Positions 28,854 through 40,302 are shown, numbered from the stretch's first letter. The stretch is 64,000 nucleotides of DNA from Dongshaea marina (GCF_003072645.1 NZ_CP028897.1:2741658-2805657), one strand, 5' to 3'. Notes: generated by a model from the letters alone, not told the origin. Numbers and translations are program-made.

Positions 28854-30212
28854 TTAGGAGAAAAGTCCGTACAGCAAACCTGAGATAGCTACCAGCCCCA
28901 TCAGGCCGATGAACAGGTTGCTCAGCTTGCCACGATACTGTTGCAATGCAGGAACAGTACGAATTGCATAAATTGGCATGATGAACAGGATCACAGCGAT
29001 GATTGGGCCGCCGATAATAGTGATCAGGTTCAGGATACTTGGGTTAATAACCGCAACCAGCCATACAGTGACAGCAATGAACAGAGTAGAGAACAGGCTG
29101 ACTGCTTTCATGTTGGGCTTCTTGCCCATACTTTCGGCTTGCTGGTTAATCACACCGTTAAGACCTTCCTGGGCGCCCAGGAATGTACCGAAGAAAGCAG
29201 CACAGATAGAGATAAAGGCAACAACAGGACCCACATAAGCGATTACAGGGCTACCCATCTGGTTCGCCATCGCAGACAGTACGGTAATATTGTCGTGCTT
29301 AGCCGTTGCCAGCTGCTCCGGAGTCAGACTCAGGACACAGGAGAAAACAAAGAACATCACAAAAAACAGCAGCAGAGAGGAGCTGCGACGCAGGATCTTA
29401 TCGGAGCGCTCCACCGCGCCTTTACCCAGACGCTTACGCTGCGCAACAGCAAAGCTTGAGATCGCTGGTGAATGGTTAAATGCAAAGACCAGTACCGGAA
29501 TGGTCAGCCACAGGGTCTTAAAGAAGCTACCCGCGGTTGGGATCACCTGCAGTGAAGCCGTGCTCCAGTGTGGGATCAGGTATAAAGAGAGCAGTAACAG
29601 GATGGTGATCAGCGGATAAACCAGTCCCTGACAGATCGCCAGCATCAGCTTACGACCGGTCATGATCACAGCCATCAGTACAACCACCAGGATCAGTGCC
29701 AGCAGAGGGCGGTTCATCGCAGGCATATGCAGCTGATGGGTAATAAAACCCTGTACCGTGTTGGTGATACCCACCCCATAAACCAGCAGGATCGGGTAAA
29801 CAGCAAAGAAGTACAACAAGGTGATAATCTTACCACCAAGCGAACCGAAGAATTCGATTACGACATCCGTAATATCCGCATCATCACCAACCTTAGAGGC
29901 CAGGACAAAGCGAGACAGATTGCGGTGAGCCATATAGGTCATAGGACCGACTAACAGGGCCATCACCACCAGTGGCCAAAAGCCACCCATGCCAGCATTC
30001 ATCGGCAAAAATAGGACACCAGCACCGACAGCGGTACCGAACAGGCTTAACATCCATTTAGTGTCTTCACGACCCCAGCCTTTGCTTGCAGAAAGTTCTG
30101 CCTCATTGGATTGTACCAATTCACGTTCAACGGTTTGCTCAATAGACAAAATATTCACCAAAATAAGCGCTAGAAAATTTAGGGTGCGGAGAATATCTTT
30201 TTTTTCCTGCAA
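28854..30212 (-). CDS. sdaC: SdaC-type serine transporter, copy 2
   Basis: This HAAAP-family serine permease is paralogous to 23928-25235, with GWGREDTKWMLSLFGTAVG near the first helix and FNHSPAISSFAVAQRKR mid-protein. The start is uncertain. The longest frame opens with TTG at 30212 and has an unmatched N-terminus of about 20 residues. A TTG at 30149 (reading SIEQTVERE next) has GGTGA five bases upstream and makes an N-terminus like copy 1. The pair sdaC2-sdaA2 repeats the order of the first operon, so one arose from the other by tandem duplication. Confidence 0.9.
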   Translation of the reverse strand: MQEKKDILRTLNFLALILVNILSIEQTVERELVQSNEAELSASKGWGREDTKWMLSLFGTAVGAGVLFLPMNAGMGGFWPLVVMALLVGPMTYMAHRNLSRFVLASKVGDDADITDVVIEFFGSLGGKIITLLYFFAVYPILLVYGVGITNTVQGFITHQLHMPAMNRPLLALILVVVLMAVIMTGRKLMLAICQGLVYPLITILLLLSLYLIPHWSTASLQVIPTAGSFFKTLWLTIPVLVFAFNHSPAISSFAVAQRKRLGKGAVERSDKILRRSSSLLLFFVMFFVFSCVLSLTPEQLATAKHDNITVLSAMANQMGSPVIAYVGPVVAFISICAAFFGTFLGAQEGLNGVINQQAESMGKKPNMKAVSLFSTLFIAVTVWLVAVINPSILNLITIIGGPIIAVILFIMPIYAIRTVPALQQYRGKLSNLFIGLMGLVAISGLLYGLFS

Positions 30213-30263
30213 AAAATAGGGTTATCCGGGCTAACACACCATTCTGTGAGCAATATCTCAAAA

Positions 30264-30285
30264 AAACACGATCAAGATCACATAT
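30264..30285. promoter_or_regulatory. candidate CRP site upstream of sdaC copy 2
   Basis: The segment AAACACGATCAAGATCACATAT agrees with the CRP consensus at about 17 of 22 positions. A CTGTGAGCAATATCTCA stretch lies just before it. The copy 1 control region has the same arrangement. Confidence 0.45.
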
Positions 30286-30622
30286 TTTGGTCTGACAGTA
30301 ATTAACAACAGAACTGATGAGGCTCATCTGAAACAATTTCTTGGCCATACAAGCAGAAAAAATAAGATCCGAATCACAAAAGCAATCGCATAAAATTGAA
30401 AGCTGATTAATAAAGCGTTATATGCAGTTTTTTATCTCCCTCCGGGTTTCCAAAAGCCATTTTAATAGCTGAGACCTCTAAGATAAATCAAAATATTACC
30501 TTGCATATCAATAATTTACAGGAGAACCTAAGATAATAACCTTTCAAGCCTCATGTTGAACTCTGTTCAATAAATCTCTATTCATCCGTTTGCTGAGGCT
30601 GGTATTAAGCCCCATTGTTTGC

Positions 30623-30740
30623 GAAAACTCCGTGAGTTTTCATGAGGCATCAAGATAAATCAACCCAATCCATACAGTTAGTTAACATTTTAATTTTTTG
30701 ACTAACCCTATTTCAGCAAAAATAGCAGCCTTCGAAGGCT
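30623..30740. promoter_or_regulatory. two perfect palindromes in the 620-base gap before the binding-protein gene
   Basis: A hairpin GAAAACTC-CGT-GAGTTTTC lies at 30623-30641 and a 14-base palindrome AGCCTTCGAAGGCT at 30727-30740. The second is about 100 bases before the GTG start of the downstream gene and could be an operator. The rest of 30286-30835 is AT-rich and shows no gene. Confidence 0.35.
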
Positions 30741-30835
30741 TGAGAGCTAAAATAGAATACAAAGCTCCTGGTAAACTTTAATAGGTGCTCACTAAATAAC
30801 AACATATGCTACATATCTGATCAGGAGAGTCTGAA

Positions 30836-31669
30836 GTGTTTACTAAATTAATACAAAGCTGTCTGCTTATCGGATTTATCGGCTTAATTGGTATTACCAA
30901 TTTACAAAACAAGGCCATTGCAGCCCCATATCCCGAAAGTAAAACCCTGGTGATCGGCATAGAAGAAGGCAGTGACTGGCCTCCTTATGAATACTATAAA
31001 CGCCAGGGGGGTGAGGTAACCGATGAGGTCGCAGGCTTCAATGTTGAGCTGCTGCATGCGATTCTCGATCCCCTGGGGATCCGCTTTGAATTTAGGAGCT
31101 GTCCCTGGAAGCGTTGCCTGGCGCTGCTCAACCAGGGAGATGAGATTCAGATGATTCTCCCTACCTCCCTGAACAGCGAGAGAAAAGCCAACTATCTTCA
31201 CTCCCGTGCCGTTTACAGCATCACCCCCAGCTACTTCTATCTTAAAGAGCGTTATCCGGCTGGCTTAGATATCCAGCACCCCTCCGATCTTCTCAAGCTT
31301 AAACACCTGTGCGGCCGCTTCGGCTATAACTATGCCAACTTCGGTCTGGATAATGAACAAGTCATCCGAAAAGCCAAGAATTACCAGAAGCTGACCGACA
31401 AGTTGATGATGGGACGCTGCGATGCGATCCTGGCTCGCTATGAGGTGTTCGCCGCCCATAAGCTTCTGGGCATGCCTTATCTCACGCCAGAGATCGCGCA
31501 TGCCGCCATTCCGGGCGTCCCCAAAGAGAAATTCTATTTTCTGCTGACCCGCCACTCCCCCTACAGCGCAGAACTACTCGGGATCATCAACAGGGGACTG
31601 GAAAGGTTACACAAGGAAGATAAACTGCAGAAGATGCTGGCCCATTACCTGAAAGAAAATGGGCTATAG
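30836..31669 (+). CDS. periplasmic solute-binding protein, family 3 type
   Basis: The 277 residues start with GTG 30836, seven bases after AGGAGAG. A signal/anchor segment (residues 5-28) is followed by the two-lobe fold of amino-acid-type binding proteins: LVIGIEEGSDWPPYEYY, AGFNVELLHAILDPLGIRFEF, PWKRCLALLNQGDEIQMILPTSLNSER and later RCDAILARYEVFAAHKLLG. No permease or ATPase gene is adjacent, so it may work with a distant ABC system or act as a sensor partner. The substrate is unknown. A terminator follows directly. Confidence 0.75.
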   Translation: MFTKLIQSCLLIGFIGLIGITNLQNKAIAAPYPESKTLVIGIEEGSDWPPYEYYKRQGGEVTDEVAGFNVELLHAILDPLGIRFEFRSCPWKRCLALLNQGDEIQMILPTSLNSERKANYLHSRAVYSITPSYFYLKERYPAGLDIQHPSDLLKLKHLCGRFGYNYANFGLDNEQVIRKAKNYQKLTDKLMMGRCDAILARYEVFAAHKLLGMPYLTPEIAHAAIPGVPKEKFYFLLTRHSPYSAELLGIINRGLERLHKEDKLQKMLAHYLKENGL

Positions 31670-31728
31670 AAGGGCTGATATCAAATAGCTTGGCAGCCTC
31701 TATCAACAAATCTCGATCAAGGACTCAT

Positions 31729-31760
31729 AAAAAAACCGGGAGCTATGTCCCGGTTTTTTA
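31729..31760. terminator. bidirectional terminator between binding protein and gltD
   Basis: An ACCGGG / CCCGGT stem has an A-run on the left and a run of six T on the right. It can end both the rightward binding-protein transcript and the leftward gltBD transcript. Confidence 0.88.
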
Positions 31761-31789
31761 TCTCATCTATAGTACTTGAAGATGAACCG

Positions 31790-33199
31790 CTACCCCTGGT
31801 GCAGGAATCGCTGAATATCTTCAGCAGCCTGCAGGCCATCGGCGACGGCGGTCACCACCAGATCCGCTCCCCGGGTCAGATCCCCACCGGCGAACACTTT
31901 TGCCAGCGAGCTTTGCTGAGGGTAAACTCCCTGCTCCAGGCACAGCCCTCCCCATGCGTTCGACTCAAGGCCGCTCTGCCCCATAAACTCCGGGAGCTTG
32001 GGGATAAAACCAAAGGAGATGATCACCGCATCGGCCTCCAGCAGGTGCTCGCTGCCTTCGACCTGCCGCACAGATTGCCGGCCACTGGCATCGGGAGCCG
32101 CCAGCTCGGTCTGTGCCATCCTCACCCCGGTGAGCCGCCCCTTGTCATCACATTCGATCCCCAGAGGCTGACGCTGCCAGAGGAACTGGGCTCCCTCCTC
32201 AATCGCATGCTTCACCTCTTTTTGTGAGCCTGGCATGTTTGCCTGATCCCGTCGGTAAGCACAGCGTACCTCAACGGCGCCCTGACGGATTGCGGTTCGG
32301 ACGCAATCCATCGCCGTATCACCTCCCCCAAGGACCAGCACCCGCTGACCCGAAAGGTCGATCGCCGGTTGCTCACTATAACCAAGTTGATCGCGATTGG
32401 ATGCGATCAGGTAATCAAGAGCCTGATAGACTCCGGCGAGCTGCTGATTCTCGAGGCGGGCATCCAGGGGTGTTTGGGCGCCCAGACCCAAAAAGACCGC
32501 ATCATAATCGCTCAGGATCTTCTGATACCCCGCTTCGTCCACCTCGGTATTGAGGACAAACTCAACGCCCATCGCCTCAAGCAGCTCACGGCGCCGGACT
32601 AAGAGATCTTTCTCAAGCTTGAACGAGGGAAGCCCAAAGGTAAGCAGTCCGCCGATCTCCGGGTGGCGATCATAGACCCGAACCTGCACCCCACTGCGCG
32701 CTAATCGTTCGGCGCAGCTTAGGCCCGCGGGACCGGCGCCGATCACCGCCACCTTGCCCGCAGTCATCCCCTTCGTTACCAGAGGCTCAGGCTTCCAACC
32801 CCCTTCAAGGGCAGCATCCGTAATAAAGCGCTCCAGGTGACCTATGGTGACCGCACCAAATCCATCATTCAGGGTACATGCCCCCTCACACAGTTTCTCC
32901 TGCGGGCAAACCCGACCACAGATCTCAGGAAGGGGATTGGTTTGATGAGACAGGCTGGCTGCCGCTTCAATTTGTCCTTCCGCCACCAGGGTCAGCCAGC
33001 GCGGAATATAGTTGTGCAGCGGGCACTTCCAGCTACAGTAAGGGTTACCACAGTCCAGGCAACGCTCTGCCTGCTGCTGAGCCTGGCTCAGAGTAAACTC
33101 CTGATAGATCTCAATATGCTCACTCTTACGCTGATGCAACGGGGTCTTATTCGGCTCAGCCCGCGGAACATTGATAAATTGAAATGTATCTTGCTTCAT
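31790..33199 (-). CDS. gltD: glutamate synthase small subunit
   Basis: This is a 469-residue protein from ATG 33199 (MKQDTFQF). The N-terminal cysteines CLDCGNPYCSWKCPLHN and CGRVCPQEKLCEGAC bind iron-sulfur clusters. An FAD Rossmann motif (VIGAGPAGLSCAERLARSG) and an NADPH motif (VLVLGGGDTAMDCVRTAIRQG) follow. It passes electrons from NADPH to GltB for making glutamate from glutamine and 2-oxoglutarate. The gene starts 15 bases after the gltB stop. Confidence 0.96.
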   Translation of the reverse strand: MKQDTFQFINVPRAEPNKTPLHQRKSEHIEIYQEFTLSQAQQQAERCLDCGNPYCSWKCPLHNYIPRWLTLVAEGQIEAAASLSHQTNPLPEICGRVCPQEKLCEGACTLNDGFGAVTIGHLERFITDAALEGGWKPEPLVTKGMTAGKVAVIGAGPAGLSCAERLARSGVQVRVYDRHPEIGGLLTFGLPSFKLEKDLLVRRRELLEAMGVEFVLNTEVDEAGYQKILSDYDAVFLGLGAQTPLDARLENQQLAGVYQALDYLIASNRDQLGYSEQPAIDLSGQRVLVLGGGDTAMDCVRTAIRQGAVEVRCAYRRDQANMPGSQKEVKHAIEEGAQFLWQRQPLGIECDDKGRLTGVRMAQTELAAPDASGRQSVRQVEGSEHLLEADAVIISFGFIPKLPEFMGQSGLESNAWGGLCLEQGVYPQQSSLAKVFAGGDLTRGADLVVTAVADGLQAAEDIQRFLHQG

Positions 33200-33214
33200 C
33201 GATAGCCTCTTCAA

Positions 33215-36200
33215 TTATTGCGCCTGAGCGGCGAGCTCCTGGGATGCCTCATCACTGTGTCCCAGCAATCCGGAAAGGGTCAGCCCTTTTGGCTTGACCA
33301 GGGTAAATTCACTGATCCAGTCTTCAAAAGTCTGCAACACATCCTGAGCCTTATCACTACCGGTCTGCAGCTGATGCTCTAGCAGCAGGGCTCGTAAATG
33401 CTCCTGGAAGCGCGGCAGGGAGCTCAAAGGGAGGAGCTCAACATGCTCGGCGTTGACCCTGGGCTGCAAACGGGCGATCGGCATCATCACATAGGCAAAT
33501 CCACCTGTCATACCTGCGGCGAAGTTGATCCCACACTCGCCCAGTACCAGTACCACACCCCCAGTCATATATTCACAACCGTTATCGCCAATCCCTTCGA
33601 TCACCGCGCTAGCCCCCGAGTTACGCACCGCGAACCGCTCTCCGGCACAGCCGGCGGCATACAAGGCACCCGAGGTGGCACCATACAGACAGGTATTACC
33701 CATGATCATTGACTCGGAGGGCACAAAGCGAACCCCCTGGTGAGGCCTTAAAATAAGCTCTCCGCCAGCCAGGCCCTTACCCACATAATCGTTGGCATCA
33801 CCGGTCAGAGCAAAGCGCACCCCGCCGGGCAGCCAGACACCAAAGCTCTGCCCGGCACTCCCTTCAAAGTGACACTCAACCGGCGTTTGCGGGATCCCCT
33901 CAGGCCCAAAGCGATTGACAATTTCACCGGCCAACCGGGCACCCACCGAACGATCGGTATTGGAGATCTCAAAGTGGAGCGAGGAGCTCTGCCGGGAAGT
34001 GACCATAGGTAACACCTGCTCCAGCAATTGCTGGTTCAGCACTCCCTGATCAAAGGGTGGATTTCCCTCCTGATGACGTAACGGGCTCTGTGCTGATCCG
34101 GGTTGCGCCAGTACCGGGCTCAGATCCAGACGCTGCAGCTTACTGCGCTCACCCAGCACAACCTCAAGTAGATCCACCCGGCCAATGAGATCGGTAAGGG
34201 AAGCAACGCCAAGCCTGGCCAGGATCTCCCGCACCTCACGGGCAATGAAGCGGAAGTAGTTCATCGCCTCCTCTACCTTGCCCTTAAAGTGCTTCTCACG
34301 CAGGGTTTCGTCCTGAGTGGCAATCCCGTAGGCACAGTTATTCAGGTGACAGATCCGAAGGAATCGGCAGCCGATGGCGACCATGGGCGCCGTGCCGAAA
34401 CCAAAGCTCTCGGCACCGAGAATCGCGGCCTTCACCACATCCAGGCCATTCTTAAGGCCACCATCGACCTGCAGGCGCACCTTATGTCGCAAACCATTTG
34501 CCACCAGCGCTTGCTGAACCTCGGCCAGCCCCAGCTCCCATGGGCTTCCGGCGTAACGTACCGAGGTCAATGGGCTGGCTCCGGTGCCGCCATCATGGCC
34601 GGAAACCGTGATGAGATCGGCATAGGTCTTGGCCACCCCGGCGGCAATGGTGCCGATCCCGGGCTCTGAAACCAGCTTGACCGAAACCAGAGCCTTGGGA
34701 TTGAGCTGCTTGAGATCGAAGATAAGCTGCGCCAGATCCTCGATGGAATAGATATCGTGATGGGGTGGTGGTGAGATCAGGGTCACTCCCGGAGTGGAGT
34801 GACGCAGCTTGGCGATCTCAACACTGACCTTGTGGCCGGGAAGCTGGCCGCCCTCACCAGGTTTAGCCCCCTGAGCCACCTTGATCTGGATCACTTCTGC
34901 ATTGCTCAGATAATGAGGGGTGACGCCAAAGCGTCCTGAAGCCACCTGTTTGATCTTGGAATTTCTTTCATCCACAAAGCGCCGGGCATCTTCGCCCCCT
35001 CCCCCGAGTTGGATCGTCCGCCTAACCGATTCATCGCGATCGCCAGCGTTTGGTGGGCCTCAGGGCTCAGAGCACCAATCGACATGGCGGCGGTGTCAAA
35101 CCTTGGGTAGAGGGATGATTCCGACTCCACCGCATCCAGTGCAATCGCGCCATCCCCCTCGGTCAGCTGCAGCAGATCACGCAGCTGCGCCGCCGGGCGC
35201 TCACTGACCAGTCGGGAAAAGTGCTGATAATCGGTGTATTCACCGCTTTTAACCGCCTTTTGCAGACTAAGCACCACATCCGGATTGAAGCAGTGATACT
35301 CCTCCTGGCTCTGGTGCTTGAGCAGACCACCAAAAGAGATCGGCAGTGGGCTCCAGGCCTGTTGAGACAGACGAAGCAGATCGGCTTCAACCTCCGCAAA
35401 TCCGACTCCCTCGATCCGTGGCTCCACCCCCTGAAAACAGAAGTCTGCAATTTCAGTGTGAACTCCCACCAGATCAAACAGCTTGGAGCAACGATAGCTG
35501 GAGACAGTTGAGATCCCCATCTTGGACATCACCTTGAGCAGTCCTTTATTGAGCGCCTCACGGTAATTGCTAAAAAGCTGGCGAAGCGAACCACTCAGTT
35601 GTTTTTGTGCCAGGCGTTCGGCCAGTAGCTCGTAGGCTAAATAAGGGTAGACGGCGGTCGCACCAAAGCCCAGCAACACCGCCAGATGGTGCGAGTTGCG
35701 CACACTGGCGGTCTCCACCAATAGGTTGGTATCGCAACGCAGCTGCTCTGCCACCAACAGACGCTGGATCGCTCCAACCGCCATTGCCGCAGGGATCGGC
35801 AGGCAATCTTTTTGAATATCCCGATCACTCAAAACAAGCTGCACGACGCCATCTCGCGCCGCTTCAATGGCCTGGTGGCACACCCGCTCCAGGGCGGCTT
35901 GAAGCCCCTCATCCGGCTGGTAGTTCAAAGAGATGATCTGTGTTCTATAGTAGGCTTCATCCAGAGCCATAAGCTGGGCAAAGTCTGAGGGTAACAGCGC
36001 CGGTGAATCGAACTGAACCCGGTGGGACTGGCGATAGGTCTCGTAAAAGACGCTATGCTCCCGGCCGACCCGTGAGATCAAGGACATCACATGTCGCTCA
36101 CGCAGCGGGTCGATAGCAGGGTTGGTCACCTGGGCAAATTTTTGCCTGAAGTAATCGTAAAAAGAGCGCGGCTTGCTAGAGAGTACCGCCAGCGGGGTAT

Positions 36201-37664
36201 CATCGCCCATCGCCATGACCGGCTCCTGTCCCCCCTCGCCCATCACCAACAGCTGCTGCTCTATCTCTTCAAAGCTATAGCCAAACAGCTTGAGGTAGGC
36301 ATCGAGCCCCTCACCGTTAAGGTTAAAGGGAGAAACATCCTCATCACGCACCGAGTTCAATGGCTGAAGATTCAGGCAGTTCTGGGCCAGCCACTCTTTG
36401 TAGGGGTGCTGGATCTTGAGCTCATCATCAATCTCAAAATTACGCCACAGCTTGCCGGTGTAGGTATCGACCACCAGCAGTTCACCGGGACCGACCCGCC
36501 CCTTCGCCAGCACCTCATCGGGAGCATAATCCCACAGCCCCACCTCGGAACCCAGGGTGATGAGGCCATCCTGGGTCATCACATAACGGGCCGGGCGCAG
36601 GCCATTTCGATCCAGGCCACAGGCGGCGAATCGTCCATCGGACATCACCAGGCCCGCCGGACCATCCCAGGGCTCCATATACATAGAGTTAAAATCATAA
36701 AATGCCCTGAGATCCTCATCCATCAGCGGGTGATTCTGCCAGGCCGGTGGGATCAAAAGGCGCATCGCCCGAAACAGATCCATACCCCCGGCGAGCAGCA
36801 GCTCCAGCATGTTATCCAGGCTGGAGGAGTCCGAGCCCGACTCATTCACATAGGGCGCGGCATCGGCCATGTCCGGCAATAATTGAGAGGCAAACTTGCA
36901 GCTTCGGGCTCGTGCCCACTCCCGGTTACTGGTGATGGTATTGATCTCGCCATTGTGAGCCAGATAGCGGAACGGTTGAACCAGGTGCCATTTAGGAACT
37001 GTATTGGTTGAGAATCGCTGGTGAAAGATAACGATCGAGGACTGGAGACGAAAATCAGCCAGATCCGGATAAAAACTCTTGAGATCGGCGGGCATGCACA
37101 GCCCTTTATAGACAATCACCAGGCAGGAAAGACTGGCCACATAGAAGTGATCATCGTCGAGAAGGGCTTTCTCTATCTGCCGTCTGACGATATACAGGCG
37201 CCGCTCCAGATCAGTCTTTGACCACCCCAGGGGGCATTGATAAAGACCTGCTCAATCAGGGGCAAACTTGCCGCCGCGTGTTCACCCAGCACCTGCGCAT
37301 TCACCGGAACCGTGCGCCAGCCTACGACCGATAGCATCTGCTGCTTCAGGGCGTGCTCAACCACTTCCCGGGCATGTTGCGCCTTGATCGGATCCTGGCT
37401 TAAATACAGCGTCCCCACCGCAAATTTACGATGCAGTGACCAGCCCTGCTCCGCAGCCAGGGTGTGAAAAAACTCCTCCGGCAGACGCATCAGCAAACCG
37501 CAGCCATCTCCGGTCTTCTGGTCGGCGCCAATTCCTCCCCGGTGTTGCATCCTTGCCAGGGCGGACATTGACAAACGGATCAGCCGGTGACTGGCTTTTC
37601 CCTCGACATGGGCGATTAATCCAAATCCACAATTATCTTTTTCTACTCCAGCATCATAGAGCAC
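33215..37664 (-). CDS. gltB: glutamate synthase large subunit (two one-base frameshifts)
   Basis: The GTG start at 37664 has GGAGG nine bases upstream and begins [16 protein letters not shown], where Cys is the glutaminase nucleophile freed by processing. The FMN and 3Fe-4S parts lie in the last third ([28 protein letters not shown]). The frame breaks twice. At 37225-37228 (four C), one more base gives [20 protein letters not shown]. At 34995-34999 (five C), one more base gives [19 protein letters not shown]. Corrected, it is about 1483 residues, matching E. coli GltB. Loss of such a central gene next to an intact gltD is unlikely, so missing bases are the better explanation. Confidence 0.93.
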
Positions 37665-37977
37665 TCCAACTCCCTCCTACGCTACAGCACATCAATGCTG
37701 CGCCAGCTTAAAAATGGCTGGCGCAATTTCTCACCATATCTGTAATTTTCCTACGGAGCAAGGAAATAAAAACAGTCACGAAATCATCCTGTTAGGTTAC
37801 AAAACGCAACAAAATGAATTATTACTGGCTGAATTTGGATAAATGAGCCAAATACCAAATTATTAACGATATTCTGCCGTTTCATGAGGGTGCTCGATTC
37901 AGCCGAGAATCTCGGGTAAATCGCCTGGAGAGGGAAAAATGTTGTTGAATAACCCCGTTTCACCCCTGAGTAAAAAA
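37665..37977. other. gltB upstream region with a strong hairpin at 37699-37725
   Basis: This gap carries the gltB promoter (reading left). A perfect 9-bp stem TGCGCCAGC / GCTGGCGCA with a 9-base AT-rich loop ends 35 bases before the gltB start. It could form in the gltB leader RNA, though no T-run follows it. The rest is AT-rich with no gene seen. Confidence 0.45.
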
Positions 37978-38810
37978 TCAGCGGGTACTGAACAATCGCT
38001 GATGCTGCATGACAGGGATCTGGCGGCGCTGTTTTCTCAATAGCTGGCAATCTATGGTCGCCATCACCACAGACTCCCCCTGTCCGGCCTCGGCTAACAC
38101 CTCCCCCAGCCTGAGATGATGCAGCTATGGCCATAGGTTTCCCGCAAGGGATCATGAATCCCTCCCTGGTTGGCAGCGATCAGGGTGCACTGATTTTCGA
38201 TGGCCCGGGCCCGCAGCAGCGGCATCCAGTGAGCCTGGCCAGTCACCCGGGTGAATGCCGATGGCAGTACCACAAGCTCGGCTCCCAGATTAAACAGCTG
38301 GCGAAACAGCTCGGGAAAGCGCAGATCGTAGCAGATCCCAACCCCCATCCTGCCAAAGGGAGTCTCCACCAGCGCCACCTCAGAGCCGGGATAATAGCTG
38401 GCTGATTCACGATAACTGCCGGTGGCATCGGCAACATCCACGTCAAACAGGTGGATCTTATTGTAGCGAGCCCGCAGCTCTCCCTTATCATCGTAGATAA
38501 GGCAACTGCTATATACTCGCTGTGGATCGGGCGAGTCCGCAATCGGGATCGCTCCCCCCACCAGCCAGATCCCAAGCTCCCGGGCACTGCGGGACAAGAG
38601 GCTGCGTATTGCTCCGCTGGCTTCACATTCTGCCCTGGCATAATCAACAAGCTGAGCTGAGGAAAACAGGGCAAAGTTCTCCGGAAGAACAACCAGCTCA
38701 GCCCCCTGCTGCCGCGCCTTTTTGAGCAGAGCATAGGCCCTGGCCAGGTTATCCTCCAGTTGAGGTGAGCTCACCATCTGCACGGCTGCAACCCGAAAAC
38801 TATCTTCCAT
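37978..38810 (-). CDS. nitrilase-superfamily amidohydrolase, Nit/YbeM-like (one-base frameshift)
   Basis: The carbon-nitrogen hydrolase triad is visible: Glu44 in VVLPENFA, Lys118 in YNKIHLFD and Cys160 in GICYDLRFPE. Members such as Nit2 and YbeM hydrolyse deaminated glutathione or omega-amides. As printed, the frame stops at 38094 after SGWGRC. Adding one base to the five C at 38103-38107 gives SGWGEVLAEAGQGESVVMATID and a stop at 37978, for about 277 residues, the normal size. It lies between gltB and a PaaK-like gene, alone on its strand. Confidence 0.88.
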
Positions 38811-38939
38811 CCGGCACTCCTTCTTCCCTCGCTATATAGATCACCAGAATCGGCGATCCCTATTCAACACGCAAGAGGATTTGAGCTATGCGGTACTAGG
38901 CTACACTCTTGATATAGGTGTTCGCTGTGGCTGAAGAAT

Positions 38940-40301
38940 ATGGACCTTTTCAACCTGCTTTCTAAAATTATTCAGGTGAAACAAGCTGAATCGCTCAGTA
39001 CCGATGAGCTGGCCGAGCTCCAGCGTTCTCGCTTTCAAAAGCTGCTGGCATATACCCTCAAGCACTCCAACTTCTACCGCGAATACTATGCCCAGCACGG
39101 GATCAAACCCGCCCACATCAAAGAGATCAGTATTCATGATCTGCCCACGGTCAATAAGCACCAGCTGATGGAAAATTTTGATGATGTGGTCACCACAAAG
39201 GATCTCACCAAACAGCGGATCCAGGAGTTCATCCGCGATCCTCAAAACATAGGTCGTAAATTTTTGGGCAAATATGAGGTGATCACCACCTCAGGCTCAA
39301 CCGGAGAACCCGGTTTTTTTATCTATGACCAAAGCGCCTGGAATACCCTCAGAGCCCTGATCCTTGAGCGAGTCTCCAAGGCTGAGCTCAACCCATTTCA
39401 CCGAGCCCGATTCGCCTTTTACGGGGTAACCGGCGGGCACTATGCCGGAGTAAGCCTTGCAGCAGACGCTCCCCGGGTGTTCTTTAATACTCTGCTGTGC
39501 TCGGTCAATGATCCGATCCAGGAGGTCATACGGCGTATTCAGGAGTTTCAACCCAATATCATCTCAGGATACGCCTCCTCGGTGCACACCCTGGCGGAGC
39601 AACAGCTCCAGGGGAAACTCGATATCTGGCCCAAGCGGGTCGTTTGCTCAGCCGATCACCTTACCGAGACGATGCGCGAGAATATTTTTAAAGCCTGGGG
39701 GATCGATGCCACCAACTTTTATGCCGCCTCAGAGTCGATCGGGATCGCCGTTGAGTGTGGTTTACATACAGGATTTCATATCTTTAACGATTGGCATTAC
39801 CTGGAGTCTCTCACCAGCGTCCATCCATCGACTGGAGAAGGTATGAGCGCCAGCACCCTGATGACCAATCTCTATAACTATTGTATGCCGGTAATCAACT
39901 ACGAGATGTATGATGAAATCGAGCTGGGAGAAAACCTCTGTCCCTGTGGCTGGCAGTTCCCCATGATGCGTAACGTTGCCGGACGGGTTGAGGAGTTTCT
40001 CTGGTTTAAAACTCCGGACGGTGGCCATGACTACCTGCACCCCCTGAACATAGTGGTGCTTGCAGCGCCCGGAATGCAGCGGCTACAGCTTCACCAGGAC
40101 TCACAAGAGTCATTTATTGCCCGGATCGCCCTCGAACCCGAGGCCGATGAAACCCGGGTTGTCGATTCGATTCGCCAGCAGCTCCAGCTGTTACTGCAGC
40201 AAAAGCACCTGCCAAATATCTACTTTCAGGTCGAAGTGGTCGACGAGATTCCTCTGGATCCCGTCTCTGGTAAATATAAGTTTATCACCAAGGCTTTGTA
40301 G
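38940..40301 (+). CDS. PaaK-like adenylate-forming ligase (phenylacetate-CoA ligase family)
   Basis: This 453-residue protein has the adenylate-forming P-loop TTSGSTGEPG near residue 117, a YASSVHTLAEQQL segment, FYAASESIGIAVECG and a CPCGWQFP stretch, in the order seen in PaaK/coenzyme F390 synthetase-like proteins. It should activate a carboxylic acid with ATP, but the substrate cannot be read from sequence. No phenylacetate degradation genes are near. An MFS transporter converges on it, with only one base between the two stops. Confidence 0.8.
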   Translation: MDLFNLLSKIIQVKQAESLSTDELAELQRSRFQKLLAYTLKHSNFYREYYAQHGIKPAHIKEISIHDLPTVNKHQLMENFDDVVTTKDLTKQRIQEFIRDPQNIGRKFLGKYEVITTSGSTGEPGFFIYDQSAWNTLRALILERVSKAELNPFHRARFAFYGVTGGHYAGVSLAADAPRVFFNTLLCSVNDPIQEVIRRIQEFQPNIISGYASSVHTLAEQQLQGKLDIWPKRVVCSADHLTETMRENIFKAWGIDATNFYAASESIGIAVECGLHTGFHIFNDWHYLESLTSVHPSTGEGMSASTLMTNLYNYCMPVINYEMYDEIELGENLCPCGWQFPMMRNVAGRVEEFLWFKTPDGGHDYLHPLNIVVLAAPGMQRLQLHQDSQESFIARIALEPEADETRVVDSIRQQLQLLLQQKHLPNIYFQVEVVDEIPLDPVSGKYKFITKAL

Positions 40302-40302
40302 C

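Noticed and set aside
31265-31555. Leftward 96-codon frame in the binding-protein gene
   Set aside because: It lies fully antisense to a well-supported gene and shows no start signal.
36091-36882. Rightward open frame of 263 codons
   Set aside because: It is antisense to gltB, and its composition follows from the codon use of that gene.
37784-38155. Leftward open frame of 123 codons
   Set aside because: It is the wrong frame across the end of the nitrilase gene. The corrected nitrilase frame explains the coding signal here.
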